DNA of 64,000 bases, from NCBI GenBank assembly GCA_002298785.1, contig DBMR01000116.1:18281-82280 (forward strand), in the 5' to 3' direction. Below the pieces are notes generated by a model. It was not told the DNA's origin. It made no database searches and saw only the letters and a program-made list of their open reading frames with translations. This DNA comes from Verrucomicrobia subdivision 3 bacterium UBA693. Its GTDB lineage: Bacteria > Verrucomicrobiota > Verrucomicrobiia > Limisphaerales > UBA8199. A program made the translations under genes and the position numbers. Position 1 is the first letter of the stretch. Each line of letters opens with the position of its first letter. Shown piece after piece: positions 9,330-17,929 of this stretch.

Positions 9330-10796
9330 TCAGGCGCCTGGTGCCTCCAGTTTGTGCAGGGCCAATTCAACGGCCATGCGTACTCCGGCATCTTCGTCCG
9401 TCCGGGCGCGCATCAGAGCGGGACCGGCGCGGTCATCGCCGAACTCGGCCAGAGTTTCCGCCGCCGCCTGGCGCAAATCCCGGTCCGTATCGCACAGAAG
9501 GGATAGCAGCAAACCCACTGCCAGCTTGCGCCGCTTGTCCGGGGCGTTTGCGGTCGCGGCATCCGCATCCTCCAATTCCGGTGTCAGCGAGAAATCGGTC
9601 ACGCCCAGGCTGTTCAGAACTTGACCGATCAGTTGTCTAACCGCCGGATCTTTGTCCTTTAGACCATCCTTGAGCTTCTCGGCGGCCGCTCGAGCTTCCA
9701 GCGAGGTGCTCCAATTAGTATCAATGCGGGATAAGGCGGCCGCGGCCAGACGTCGCACCCCGCTGGTGGAATCTTTCAGCGCCCAGACTAACCGCCCGAT
9801 CGCCTGGCGTTCCCCCAGGCTCCCCAGGGCCACCGCCCCCGCCTCCCTCACATCGCTATCCGGATCACGTTCCAAAAGCCCTCCGAGACCATCCAGGGCG
9901 CGGGCATCCCGTAATCGGCCCAGGGCTTCGGCCGTTTGTTTGCGGACCTCCCATATCGGATCCTCCAGCAGGTGGTTAAGATGCTCGAAAGCGATCGGCG
10001 CTCGCAGTCGGCCCAGCGCTTCAACCGCCGTCGCGCGAACCTGGGGATGCGTGTGCTTCAACGCGGGCAGGATGTTGGTGGCCGCTTCGCCATCTTCGCG
10101 CCGACAGAGCGCGTCTATGGCAGCGATGGCGACTCCGGGATCGGGAGATTTCAGCGCTGCCAACAACGGCCGCAGCGCCTTGGGATGAGCGATCCTTCCC
10201 AGCGCCTCGACGGCGGCGACGCGTGCGCCATAGGTCGCGGCGGACAAGCCCAACTCAATGGCCGGCAGGGCTTCCAAGCCGAAGGTCGCCGCCTGGGCAA
10301 ATTGCCCGGTTGCCGCCAGTTGCCAAATTTCCTCGTCACGATTTGCGGCGCGCCAGCCAACTTGTTCCAGGACCTGCGCGGCCATGCCGCGAACTCCGGA
10401 ATCGGGATGGCGCAGCAGCGGCGCCACGGCGCTGGGTGTTCGCGGGTGGGGGAATCGCCGGAGGCCGGGCAGGGCAGCCTTGATCACTTCCGGAGCGCGA
10501 TCATTCAGGCAAAGCAGCAGAGGCTCCACCGCCGTGCCATGATCCGACTTGCTCAGCGCGGCGGCGGCCAGGCCGCGAATTTCCGCGTCGGTATCGTTCA
10601 AAGCCAGGGCCAGGCAATCAATGGCCTGCGCTTGCGTTGCGCGCGCCAGTCGTTCCACCGCCCGGCGCCGCACCTCGTGCTTCCCGGACTTGAGTTGGCG
10701 GCGAATCAACCAGAGCATCTCGCGGAAAACAGTAGGACAATCCGGGCTGTTTGTCACGCCGAGAGATGCGGCGATCGGGGTCCGGGGCGGCAACAT
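9330..10796 (-). CDS. HEAT-repeat protein (PBS-lyase-type repeats)
   Basis: 488 residues made almost entirely of about 30-residue helical repeats with the motif D-x-x-V-R-x-x-A-A-x-A-L-G-x-L (for example DPDSDVREAGAVALGSLGER and HPQVRATAVEALGRLRAP). I count roughly a dozen units from residue 35 to the end. Such solenoids act as protein-binding scaffolds; no catalytic motif is visible. It is the first gene of the run that continues with the receiver/PATAN protein, an LC7-like protein and an EgtD-like methyltransferase, suggesting a shared signalling role. Start is uncertain: the ATG at 10796 has no clear Shine-Dalgarno, and an internal ATG at 10718 would begin just before the first repeat. Confidence 0.85.
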   Translation of the reverse strand: MLPPRTPIAASLGVTNSPDCPTVFREMLWLIRRQLKSGKHEVRRRAVERLARATQAQAIDCLALALNDTDAEIRGLAAAALSKSDHGTAVEPLLLCLNDRAPEVIKAALPGLRRFPHPRTPSAVAPLLRHPDSGVRGMAAQVLEQVGWRAANRDEEIWQLAATGQFAQAATFGLEALPAIELGLSAATYGARVAAVEALGRIAHPKALRPLLAALKSPDPGVAIAAIDALCRREDGEAATNILPALKHTHPQVRATAVEALGRLRAPIAFEHLNHLLEDPIWEVRKQTAEALGRLRDARALDGLGGLLERDPDSDVREAGAVALGSLGERQAIGRLVWALKDSTSGVRRLAAAALSRIDTNWSTSLEARAAAEKLKDGLKDKDPAVRQLIGQVLNSLGVTDFSLTPELEDADAATANAPDKRRKLAVGLLLSLLCDTDRDLRQAAAETLAEFGDDRAGPALMRARTDEDAGVRMAVELALHKLEAPGA

Positions 10797-11128
10797 AAGT
10801 TACAAATCTGCCTGGCTCCCGGAAGCTGTCGGCGAACCTGGAATCGGGCAGTGTTAATTTGAGAAATGCTGGCCGATTCAGACCTTGGTGAATGAGACGG
10901 GCTGGACCGTGCAAATATTTTCAAAACTCTTCTCTTGACGCATCCCGCAAGCTAGGGAATTAGTTACGACTATTAAGCCCTTGTTCGTACTTTTTATGCC
11001 GTCGGCCGTTGGCAGTGCTTACTGCTCGCTACCGGCACTTTTTGTACGGCACAGGAAACAACACTAAAAACGCGTCGGAATACTCCCTCCCAAAGTATCA
11101 GACCAAACTCATAACCGGAGCCCAAATA
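10797..11128. other. Divergent intergenic region
   Basis: 332 bases between the HEAT-repeat gene (-) and the LamG gene (+). A TTGACG hexamer at 10935 has no good -10 partner at standard spacing. The best translational signal is GGAG at 11117-11120, eight bases before the ATG at 11129. An open frame upstream of that ATG (from 11009) shows no coding character. I see nothing else recognisable. Confidence 0.4.
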
Positions 11129-14100
11129 ATGAAACGTAGCTCTCAACTCAAACTGGCGGCAGCCCTGGCCGTAAGCCTGGGTGCGACCTTAGCCCAGGCG
11201 CAAATTACCGACGGCCTGGTGGTCCATCTGCCCTTCGATAACGCCTATACCAATAGTCAGCCTACAGGCATCGACGGCACTGCGGTCGGCTCTCCCACTT
11301 TCGGGGCCGGCAAAATCGGCCAGGCGGTGGCCCTGACGACCCTCCGCGATGGTTCCGTCATCAATTACGTGACGCTCGGTTATCCGAGCCTGCTTAAGTT
11401 CGGTTCCGTGACTGACGGAACCGCGGTGGATTTTTCCATCGCCTTTTGGTGCAACTACACGAACCAGATCGACGATCCGGCTTTCATTTCGAACAAGAAC
11501 TGGGGTTCCAGCAATAACAAAGGGTGGGGCATCTTCACCCAGGGCAGCGGCGTTTCGCGCATTAATACCACCGACGACCGGGGGTCGTCGGGCAAACAGA
11601 GTACCACCGCCACCCCGGTGGTGCGGGATGGGACGTGGCACCACATGGTGGTGACCTGGGTACGCACGAACGCGGTGAACGTCTATGTTGATGGCACGTT
11701 GCGTACGACCAGTTCGCTGCTGAACACGACCGGCTCAATCGATACGGACGACCTGGGCTACGCCGTAAATATCGGCGAGGACGGCACCGGGACCTATACG
11801 GATGGCGGCAGCGCGGAAATGGTCAATGTCCTGATGGATGATCTGGGGATTTGGCGCCGTGCGCTCAGCCCCGGCGAAGTGACGGCGATTTACAACGCGG
11901 GGCTGGGCGGGACCAACCTGGCCAATGTCCCCGCCATCGTGAATCCCTATTTGAACACCACGACGCCGTCCTCCGCTGCCACGGGCGTTCCGCCGAACCA
12001 GCCAACCATCACCGCCGTGCTCGTGGACGGACTCAACGCCGTGGGCGCGGGCACGATCAGCTTCAAGCTCAATGGGGCTGCTGTGCCGGTTAGCACCTCG
12101 AAGTCGGGACCCAACACCACGGTGACCTACACCAGCACCGGCGTGTTGCCCGGCGGATTGAACACCGCGACGATTGTTTTCGGCAATAACGCCGCGCCGC
12201 AACGGTTCTTTACCAACACCTGGACCTTCACCGTGGCTTCTTACGTGACGCTCACGCCTGATCTCCGAGTTACAGCCGACCTTTCCAAGCCGGGATTTGT
12301 CTTCAATATCTTTGCGAACCAGGCCAACAAGGATAACAGCACCGCGAAAACCGAAGCCGCGTTGGCCGGGCAATTGGTGGACGCAGATGGCAATCCGCTG
12401 CCAAATCTCGCCGATCCGACCGCGCAAGGCCCCGCCCTGGCTCCCGGCGTCGTTTCGAGTGCTTCCAACGCCCCGATTCGCTTTGAAATCGCCTCGACGA
12501 TCAACCTGAACGCCGACTTCGGCGTCAGTACCGGCAATTTCCCTAACGACAACCTGATCCCGGGTTTACCAGCGACCGACACGGTTAACGATGGCGCGGC
12601 GGCGGAAATTCTGACTTACCTGGACCTGCCCGCCGGCCTCACGATCATGGGTGTTAACAGCGATGACGGCTTCCGCACACAAGTGGGCAAATCACCCCAG
12701 GACACTCTGCAGGCGATCACCGCCGGGGAATTCAACGGCGCCCGGGGGATCGGCGACACCATTTTCTACATCTATGTCCAACAGGCGGGTGTCTATCCTT
12801 TCCGCACCACGTGGGAGAATGGGACCAGCACCGCTGAACTGGAGTGGTACACCATTAAAACGGATAACACAAAAGTGCTGGTGAATGACACGGCCAACGG
12901 AGGCGTAGCCGCCTACCGCGCCCTCACCACTGCGACCTCGCCTTATGTCAAATATGTCTCGCCAGCGCCGGTTCAACGCCAGGTCAATCAGCCGAGCCGT
13001 GCTCTGACGGTAGTGCTGAACGATGGTTCTACGGCGGTGGATACGACGGCCGTTACTTTGAAACTGGATGGCGTGACCCTGCCGGTGACCCCGGTCCGCT
13101 CCGGCAGTTTGGTGACGCTCACCTACACTCCGAACAACTTCCAATCTCCCGAAGTTCAGCACCAGGCGGAGGTAATATTCAAGAATGTCGGCGGCACGGT
13201 CACCGTCGACAGTAAGTGGACCTTCCTGAATCTAAAGAACGTGGTGCTGCCCGCCCCGGCAATCTTTGAGAATTTCGATTCCTACACCCCGGGTGAAATT
13301 CCCACTGGCTGGGCGGAAACCAATTACACGGATACCGACCTCGCCGGGCTCGATCTGGGCAACCTCCACTCCGACAGCTTCAAAGGCTGGGTGGTGATGG
13401 GCCGTGATTCCCTGCTGGCGCTGAAGAGCCGCATTTTCAACGGCCCGGCGGCGGGACAACTCTCCAACGGCGTGCCGGTCACCAGCCTCGCTTCCGGAAA
13501 CATGCTGTATGCCGAATCCGATGTCCGCAACGGGCGCCAGGTGCAATTCCTCTACTCGAAAGCCTATAATCTCTCCGCGGTGCCCAACGTCGCGGTGGGT
13601 TTCGCCAGCCTTTACGAGCAAAACCAGAACAGCAGTGGTTCGGTTGAATACTCCGTGGATGGTGGCAAATCCTGGCTGCCGGTGGTCTATTACCTGGACT
13701 ACGTTGACGGCGGTGGTGACATTCGGGTGAGCGCGGACACCACTGTGGACGCCGTGCAGACCTTCACCGCCCCGAACGGGGATGCCCCCACGTGGTCCGT
13801 AAATGGGGTGGCCAAGGGTGGCAATTACGGTGACGGCTTGGCGGCCCCCATCACGCAAGCCCTCGGTCGCTTTGTCGCCCCGCGCGCCAACGACGACAGT
13901 GTGGAAGGGAAGCGCTTCGAGGTGTATCGCCTGCCGCTGGCCGGTGGAAAATCGGATGTGCGGCTGCGGTTCGGCCAGTTGGGAAATGGCAGTTGGTACT
14001 TCGGAGTTGACGACCTCGGCTTCTACAACGTCGGCGCGCCGGTGGCCCCGCAAATCAGCCTCGCCAAAGGTGGAGCAAATGGCGCGGTCCTTTCCTGGAT

Positions 14101-14227
14101 CGGTGCCGGAACCTTGCTCGAGTCCACCTCGGTAAACGGTCCCTGGACGGTCTCCGCCAGCCAGGTTAATCCGCAGACGCCGGTAATCGGTGCCGGAGCG
14201 AAATACTACCGCGTTGGGGGACCGTAG
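11129..14227 (+). CDS. Secreted LamG-domain protein with PA14-like region and C-terminal YRV module
   Basis: 1032 residues from the ATG at 11129, which has GGAG eight bases upstream and opens a clear signal peptide (MKRSSQLKLAAALAVSLGAT, cleavage after AQA). Residues about 25-265 are a LamG/concanavalin-like domain (LVVHLPFDNAY, FSIAFWCNYTN, WHHMVVTWV, VNVYVDG, DDLGIWRRALSPGEVTAIYN). Ig-like or bacterial-interdomain segments follow. A PA14-like stretch around residues 500-570 contains MGVNSDDGFRTQVG and AGVYPFRTTWENG. A further beta-rich domain reaches residue 970, and the last 60 residues end in KYYRVGGP, a tail shared in style with three other exported proteins here. Role inferred as extracellular carbohydrate or surface binding; no catalytic motif. 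A terminator-like hairpin follows. Confidence 0.85.
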   Translation: MKRSSQLKLAAALAVSLGATLAQAQITDGLVVHLPFDNAYTNSQPTGIDGTAVGSPTFGAGKIGQAVALTTLRDGSVINYVTLGYPSLLKFGSVTDGTAVDFSIAFWCNYTNQIDDPAFISNKNWGSSNNKGWGIFTQGSGVSRINTTDDRGSSGKQSTTATPVVRDGTWHHMVVTWVRTNAVNVYVDGTLRTTSSLLNTTGSIDTDDLGYAVNIGEDGTGTYTDGGSAEMVNVLMDDLGIWRRALSPGEVTAIYNAGLGGTNLANVPAIVNPYLNTTTPSSAATGVPPNQPTITAVLVDGLNAVGAGTISFKLNGAAVPVSTSKSGPNTTVTYTSTGVLPGGLNTATIVFGNNAAPQRFFTNTWTFTVASYVTLTPDLRVTADLSKPGFVFNIFANQANKDNSTAKTEAALAGQLVDADGNPLPNLADPTAQGPALAPGVVSSASNAPIRFEIASTINLNADFGVSTGNFPNDNLIPGLPATDTVNDGAAAEILTYLDLPAGLTIMGVNSDDGFRTQVGKSPQDTLQAITAGEFNGARGIGDTIFYIYVQQAGVYPFRTTWENGTSTAELEWYTIKTDNTKVLVNDTANGGVAAYRALTTATSPYVKYVSPAPVQRQVNQPSRALTVVLNDGSTAVDTTAVTLKLDGVTLPVTPVRSGSLVTLTYTPNNFQSPEVQHQAEVIFKNVGGTVTVDSKWTFLNLKNVVLPAPAIFENFDSYTPGEIPTGWAETNYTDTDLAGLDLGNLHSDSFKGWVVMGRDSLLALKSRIFNGPAAGQLSNGVPVTSLASGNMLYAESDVRNGRQVQFLYSKAYNLSAVPNVAVGFASLYEQNQNSSGSVEYSVDGGKSWLPVVYYLDYVDGGGDIRVSADTTVDAVQTFTAPNGDAPTWSVNGVAKGGNYGDGLAAPITQALGRFVAPRANDDSVEGKRFEVYRLPLAGGKSDVRLRFGQLGNGSWYFGVDDLGFYNVGAPVAPQISLAKGGANGAVLSWIGAGTLLESTSVNGPWTVSASQVNPQTPVIGAGAKYYRVGGP

Positions 14228-14329
14228 AACGGGCAGTTTCATCCGACCGGGATGGCTTGACGATCTGTCCGATTTGCGGGCACGTTACGGTCAAGCATCC
14301 TGGTCGGTAATTGTCACTGCTTAAGCATG

Positions 14330-14375
14330 GCCGGACTTTGCCGCCCGAGAATGGGTGCGAAGTCCGGTCGTTTGT
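14330..14375 (+). terminator. Terminator-like hairpin after the LamG gene
   Basis: The arms CCGGACTT (14331-14338) and AAGTCCGG (14360-14367) form an 8-bp stem extended by one G-T pair, with a 21-base loop, followed by CGTTTGTTAA. It lies about 100 bases after the stop of the LamG gene and just before the next start. The T-tract is interrupted, so strength is uncertain. Confidence 0.45.
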
Positions 14376-14381
14376 TAATCG

Positions 14382-15350
14382 ATGCCAGCGCCGCACGAAT
14401 TTATGCCAAACCAGTTCATTAAACTCCACCGATCAAAGCTAAAACCGGTTTCCCGTCTCTGCAGCTTTTGCGCTGCTGTCGGGCTGATGCTGTATGGCCT
14501 CGCCGCACCAGCGGTGGCCACTGCGGCGGTCGAGCATGTGCTCGTTATCGGTTGCGATGGATTGGGAGCAGTAGGAATAACGGGGACCAACACCCCGGTC
14601 CTGCATCAGCTCATGCGGCAGGGGGCCTGGACGCTGCGAGCCCGCGCGGTGATGCCCACGTCCAGCAGCCCGAACTGGGCCTCCATGATTATGGGGGCCG
14701 GCCCGGAGCAACACGGCGTTACCTCCAATGACTGGCAAACCAACAAATTCGAAATCGCGCCGCTGGTGACCGGCCAGGGAGGGATGTTTCCGACCATCTT
14801 CGGAATGCTACGCGAACAGCGGCCCCGGTCGATCATTGCCTGTGTCTATGACTGGGATGGGTTTGGACGGCTGCTCGAATCGCGAGCGCCGGACATCCTG
14901 GAGAATGTTCCCAACGCCGTCGCCACCGTCAGGCGGGCGCGGGAGGTCATCATCGGGCGCCGCCCGACTTTCACGTTTGTCCATCTCGACTCCGTGGACC
15001 ACGCCGGCCACGCGTCCGGTTGGAAGTCGCCAGAATATTTCCTGGCGGTCGAGCAGGCGGACCGCCTGGTGGGGGACCTGCTGGCGGCGTTGTCCGAGGC
15101 CGACATTCGAGAAAAGACGGTGGTGCTCGTCACCGCGGATCACGGGGGAAAGGGCAAGAGCCACGGGGGACTCTCCATGGATGAACTCGAAATCCCGTGG
15201 ATCCTCACGGGGCCGGGAGTGCGACAGGGTCATGCCATCACGAGTGAGGTGAACATCTACGACACCGCCGCCACCCTTGCCAAAATCTTCAAGCTCACTC
15301 CGCCCGCAGCGTGGATTGGCCGTCCGGTGACCGAGGCTTTTGGCCGGTAG
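14382..15350 (+). CDS. Secreted type I phosphodiesterase / nucleotide pyrophosphatase-like protein
   Basis: 322 residues. An N-terminal hydrophobic segment (LCSFCAAVGLMLYGLAAPAV, ending near ATA) is a signal peptide, so the enzyme probably acts outside the cytoplasm. The alkaline phosphatase superfamily core is visible. The first metal-binding Asp is in VIGCDGLG. The nucleophile region is PTSSSPNWASMIMG, a Ser/Thr followed by PNWASM as in phosphodiesterases of the NPP type. DSVDHAGH supplies Asp and His ligands, and TADHGGKGKSHGG supplies Asp, His and His. All key positions are present, so an active metal-dependent phosphoesterase is likely; the substrate is unknown. ATGs at 14382 and 14403 are both plausible; neither has a strong Shine-Dalgarno. 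No partner genes are evident. Confidence 0.85.
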   Translation: MPAPHEFMPNQFIKLHRSKLKPVSRLCSFCAAVGLMLYGLAAPAVATAAVEHVLVIGCDGLGAVGITGTNTPVLHQLMRQGAWTLRARAVMPTSSSPNWASMIMGAGPEQHGVTSNDWQTNKFEIAPLVTGQGGMFPTIFGMLREQRPRSIIACVYDWDGFGRLLESRAPDILENVPNAVATVRRAREVIIGRRPTFTFVHLDSVDHAGHASGWKSPEYFLAVEQADRLVGDLLAALSEADIREKTVVLVTADHGGKGKSHGGLSMDELEIPWILTGPGVRQGHAITSEVNIYDTAATLAKIFKLTPPAAWIGRPVTEAFGR

Positions 15351-15469
15351 GTCGCCAACTGGCGCGGGCGTGTCGAGCCCGCCGCTGCTGGCTGGTGGAG
15401 CATTAGTGATTAAACTGCGGTATTGTAGCTAGACTGTTTTTTGGTTCGTGTTAGGTTACGCCACTCACT

Positions 15470-16474
15470 ATGGGTTACCGAAAACTGAGCGGCGAATACG
15501 CGTTTTATATCGAGACCATCGGCGTCGGTACGGCGACCGCGAATGCCCCCAAAGTGGTCGTCGGCAAGGTGGTTCCCAAGAGCACCGCTGATCGTGAGCC
15601 GACGCAGAATCCGATGTCGGGCTTCGTCTGTGATGGCACTCCCCTGGGCAAGGGCCATCTCATCGCGCTCTTCCTGGGCGGCCCGGATATCGCGGAAAAC
15701 TACGCGCCGCAGTATGAGCAATGGCAGCAGGGCGGGGCCTGGAAGAACATGGAGCTGGCGATGAAGAGCAGCGCCGGCAGCACCGGGACGGCCAGTCTTT
15801 ACATGGTGGTGGAGCTCGAATATGGCAACACGGGAAATGTTTACGGCGCGGAGAAGCAGAAGTTTGCCAATTGTGAATATCTGACCGCCTGGACCGACTA
15901 TCGCATTCCGACCCGGTTCAAAGTGTCTAGCTTCCTCAGCACTGCGACCGGTGCGGCGGCGGTGATTGCCGATTTGTTCGGGACAGACGATCCGAAGGGC
16001 TTGGCGGCCTTGAAGACCTTGCCTTCGCAGGGGTTCCTAACGGCGGTAAAGGATTTTCAGCACGATAGCATACCGGATGAGGATTATAAGTATTGGCTGA
16101 AGATCATGCTGCGGCATTGGTCGATTCCGCCGTTCGAAAAGGCCAAGCAGGATTATGAGGGATATGTGGTGTCCCAGGTGGTTGCCGCCACGACTCCGGC
16201 GCCCTCGACCGGACCGAAAGGGGTAAGCAAGCCGCCGCCGTCAAAGCGCTCCGTGCAGCCTGCGATCGAGGAGAAAGGGCGGCTGCTCTACGGCTTCAAG
16301 GACAACCCGAACCTGGGCCAGGGCAAGTGGCAGTTGGCGAATACCGACAAAATCGCCGCGTATGTGAAGGACCAACTGGACAGCCGGACCGATCATTTTG
16401 GCGTGCGTAACCCGGACTACGTGGTGCTGACGGGCACCGGGGCCGGCGCGGCAATTGCCCAGGCTTTGCAGTAA
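15470..16474 (+). CDS. Protein with DNA/RNA non-specific endonuclease (toxin-type) motif
   Basis: 334 residues with no signal peptide or membrane segment. Residues 55-100 contain GKGHLIALFLGG, then IAENYAPQYEQW, then GGAWKNME. This order (G-H-L-I-A, L/F-G-G, N-x-x-P-Q, G-x-W-K-x-M-E) matches the core of DNA/RNA non-specific endonuclease domains used as C-terminal toxins (Endonuclea_NS_2-like), with His 63 as the candidate catalytic base and Asn 77 as a candidate metal ligand. In toxins this domain is normally at the C-terminus; here it is N-terminal and followed by about 230 residues of unknown fold with a Pro/Lys-rich linker near residues 225-250. No immunity-like gene is adjacent. It could instead be an inactive or differently used relative; the match is by eye. 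Confidence 0.55.
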   Translation: MGYRKLSGEYAFYIETIGVGTATANAPKVVVGKVVPKSTADREPTQNPMSGFVCDGTPLGKGHLIALFLGGPDIAENYAPQYEQWQQGGAWKNMELAMKSSAGSTGTASLYMVVELEYGNTGNVYGAEKQKFANCEYLTAWTDYRIPTRFKVSSFLSTATGAAAVIADLFGTDDPKGLAALKTLPSQGFLTAVKDFQHDSIPDEDYKYWLKIMLRHWSIPPFEKAKQDYEGYVVSQVVAATTPAPSTGPKGVSKPPPSKRSVQPAIEEKGRLLYGFKDNPNLGQGKWQLANTDKIAAYVKDQLDSRTDHFGVRNPDYVVLTGTGAGAAIAQALQ

Positions 16475-16540
16475 AGATTGGACCGGTAGCAGGCAATCCG
16501 TACCGCCAAACGATGGTCCCGCGCACCGGCTGCAACCTAT

Positions 16541-17689
16541 TCAACCCGGGCGGTGCAGTTTCACCAGCGTCAGGTCGTCGGGAAGATGAATTTGGTTGCT
16601 GAAGCGCAGGAGCTGTTCCTCGAGTTGATCCAGATGGAATCCCGTGATGGTGCCGGCTGGAGGTTGGGAGAGCGCCAGTTTGAGCAATCCTTCTTTCCCT
16701 AATTCCTGCTCCTGGTCGTCGAACAATTCGGTGGCGCCGTCCGTGTAGAGTAACAGGGCGTCTCCCGGCGCGAGGTGCGCCTCGGTTTCGTGGTACACGG
16801 TGTCGGGAATCATGCCGAGGGCCGGGTTAACGCCGCCAATCGACTCGACCGCGCCTTTAGCACGGAAAAGTAGCGGCGCCGGATGTCCCGCCCGGACCAG
16901 GCGCAAAGCGCCGGTCACGGCGTTGTAAGCGGCCAGCGCTGCAGTCCCGAAGTAGCCGGAATCGCGGACCAAAACCTGCAAACGATCGTTCAGCATCCCC
17001 ATGAAGCGTGTCGGTGACACCAGGTCGGGGCGGTGCTCCTGCCAAAGCGACCGCAGCAACATGGTGTAGAGCGCGGCCGCCACGCCGTGCCCTTTGGCAT
17101 CGGCCACCAGGATGGCGTAGTCATCTGGTCCAACGCGCTCGATGCGGTAGAAATCTCCGCCGACGATATCCCGCGGCTGATAGCGGGTTTCAAAGCTCAC
17201 CCGGTCGTCCGGCGGCAGCTCGCAGGCGACCGCCATATCCTGAATTTCTTTCGCGCGGAGTTGATCCTGCATCGACTCGGTGAGATCGCGAAACATCTCG
17301 ATGCCGCCGATGACCTGGCCGGCGCGGTTGCGAACCGGCGAAACGGTCACCTCCACCGGGATGCGGGTGCCGGAGCGATGCTGGGCAAAAACCAGCAGCG
17401 GTTCGGCACTCGGTTGGTCGGTCACGATGCTCCGGTGCAAAGGACAATGTTCGTGGCCGCAGAGCTGGTGCCCGTCCTTGTCCACGTGCACCAGCAGGTT
17501 GTCCTGGCAACTGCGCCCCACCACCTCGTGGGCCTCCCAGCCGGTAATTTTGCACGCGGCGTGGTTCCAGAAGATAATCCGGCGCTCGGTATCGGTGATA
17601 TAGGCGCCGTCGGCGAGCAGGTTTAACAGTTCCGGGGCGTCAAACTCGGCCATGAAGGAAGCGGGATCACTTCTGGAATTGCCATTCAT
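16541..17689 (-). CDS. PAS domain + SpoIIE/PP2C-type serine phosphatase
   Basis: 382 residues. Residues about 15-140 form a PAS domain (LLADGAYITDTERRIIFWNH, ITGWEAHEVVGRSC, with a DLTESMQ exit helix). Residues about 160-380 are a SpoIIE/RsbU-type PP2C phosphatase with metal-binding motifs VGGDFYRIE, DAKGHGVAAAL, RAGHPAPLLF, LLLYTDGATELFD and DDLTLVKL. Family members dephosphorylate anti-sigma-factor antagonists (STAS proteins) in response to a sensory signal. Cysteines and histidines inside the PAS region (CGHEHCPLH) could bind a metal or redox cofactor, which is inference. No STAS or RsbW-like gene is adjacent, so the target is elsewhere. A good sigma-70-like promoter lies about 57 bases upstream, so the gene is independent of the operon at 17930. 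Confidence 0.9.
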   Translation of the reverse strand: MNGNSRSDPASFMAEFDAPELLNLLADGAYITDTERRIIFWNHAACKITGWEAHEVVGRSCQDNLLVHVDKDGHQLCGHEHCPLHRSIVTDQPSAEPLLVFAQHRSGTRIPVEVTVSPVRNRAGQVIGGIEMFRDLTESMQDQLRAKEIQDMAVACELPPDDRVSFETRYQPRDIVGGDFYRIERVGPDDYAILVADAKGHGVAAALYTMLLRSLWQEHRPDLVSPTRFMGMLNDRLQVLVRDSGYFGTAALAAYNAVTGALRLVRAGHPAPLLFRAKGAVESIGGVNPALGMIPDTVYHETEAHLAPGDALLLYTDGATELFDDQEQELGKEGLLKLALSQPPAGTITGFHLDQLEEQLLRFSNQIHLPDDLTLVKLHRPG

Positions 17690-17745
17690 AACTCGAATCT
17701 TTTCGAGGATTCAGGACCCATCGCCACGGCGAACTGGGTGCACCC

Positions 17746-17774
17746 ATACTACACAAACCCAGTCTTTCCTGCAA
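17746..17774 (-). promoter_or_regulatory. Sigma-70-like promoter for the PAS-SpoIIE gene
   Basis: Reading the minus strand, TTGCAG (17774-17769) and TAGTAT (17751-17746) are separated by 17 bases. The start codon at 17689 is about 57 bases downstream. This is the only good hexamer pair in the 240-base gap; the remainder of 17690-17929 shows no gene. Confidence 0.45.
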
Positions 17775-17929
17775 GAATGATAAAGTCGGCATGGCTTATT
17801 TTGGACTTTAACCATCCTGGTATCTGGCGGAGCATGGGATGCTCGTTTTAGGTTGGTGCCTATGAATGGGAAGGGGGTAATTCCAGGAAGGGGAGTATTA
17901 GCAATGTGCGGGGGCAGTTGCTCCCCGGT

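Noticed and set aside
10935..10963. TTGACG hexamer as promoter of the LamG gene at 11129
   Set aside because: At 17-base spacing the -10 would be AATTAG, only three matches; too weak to call.
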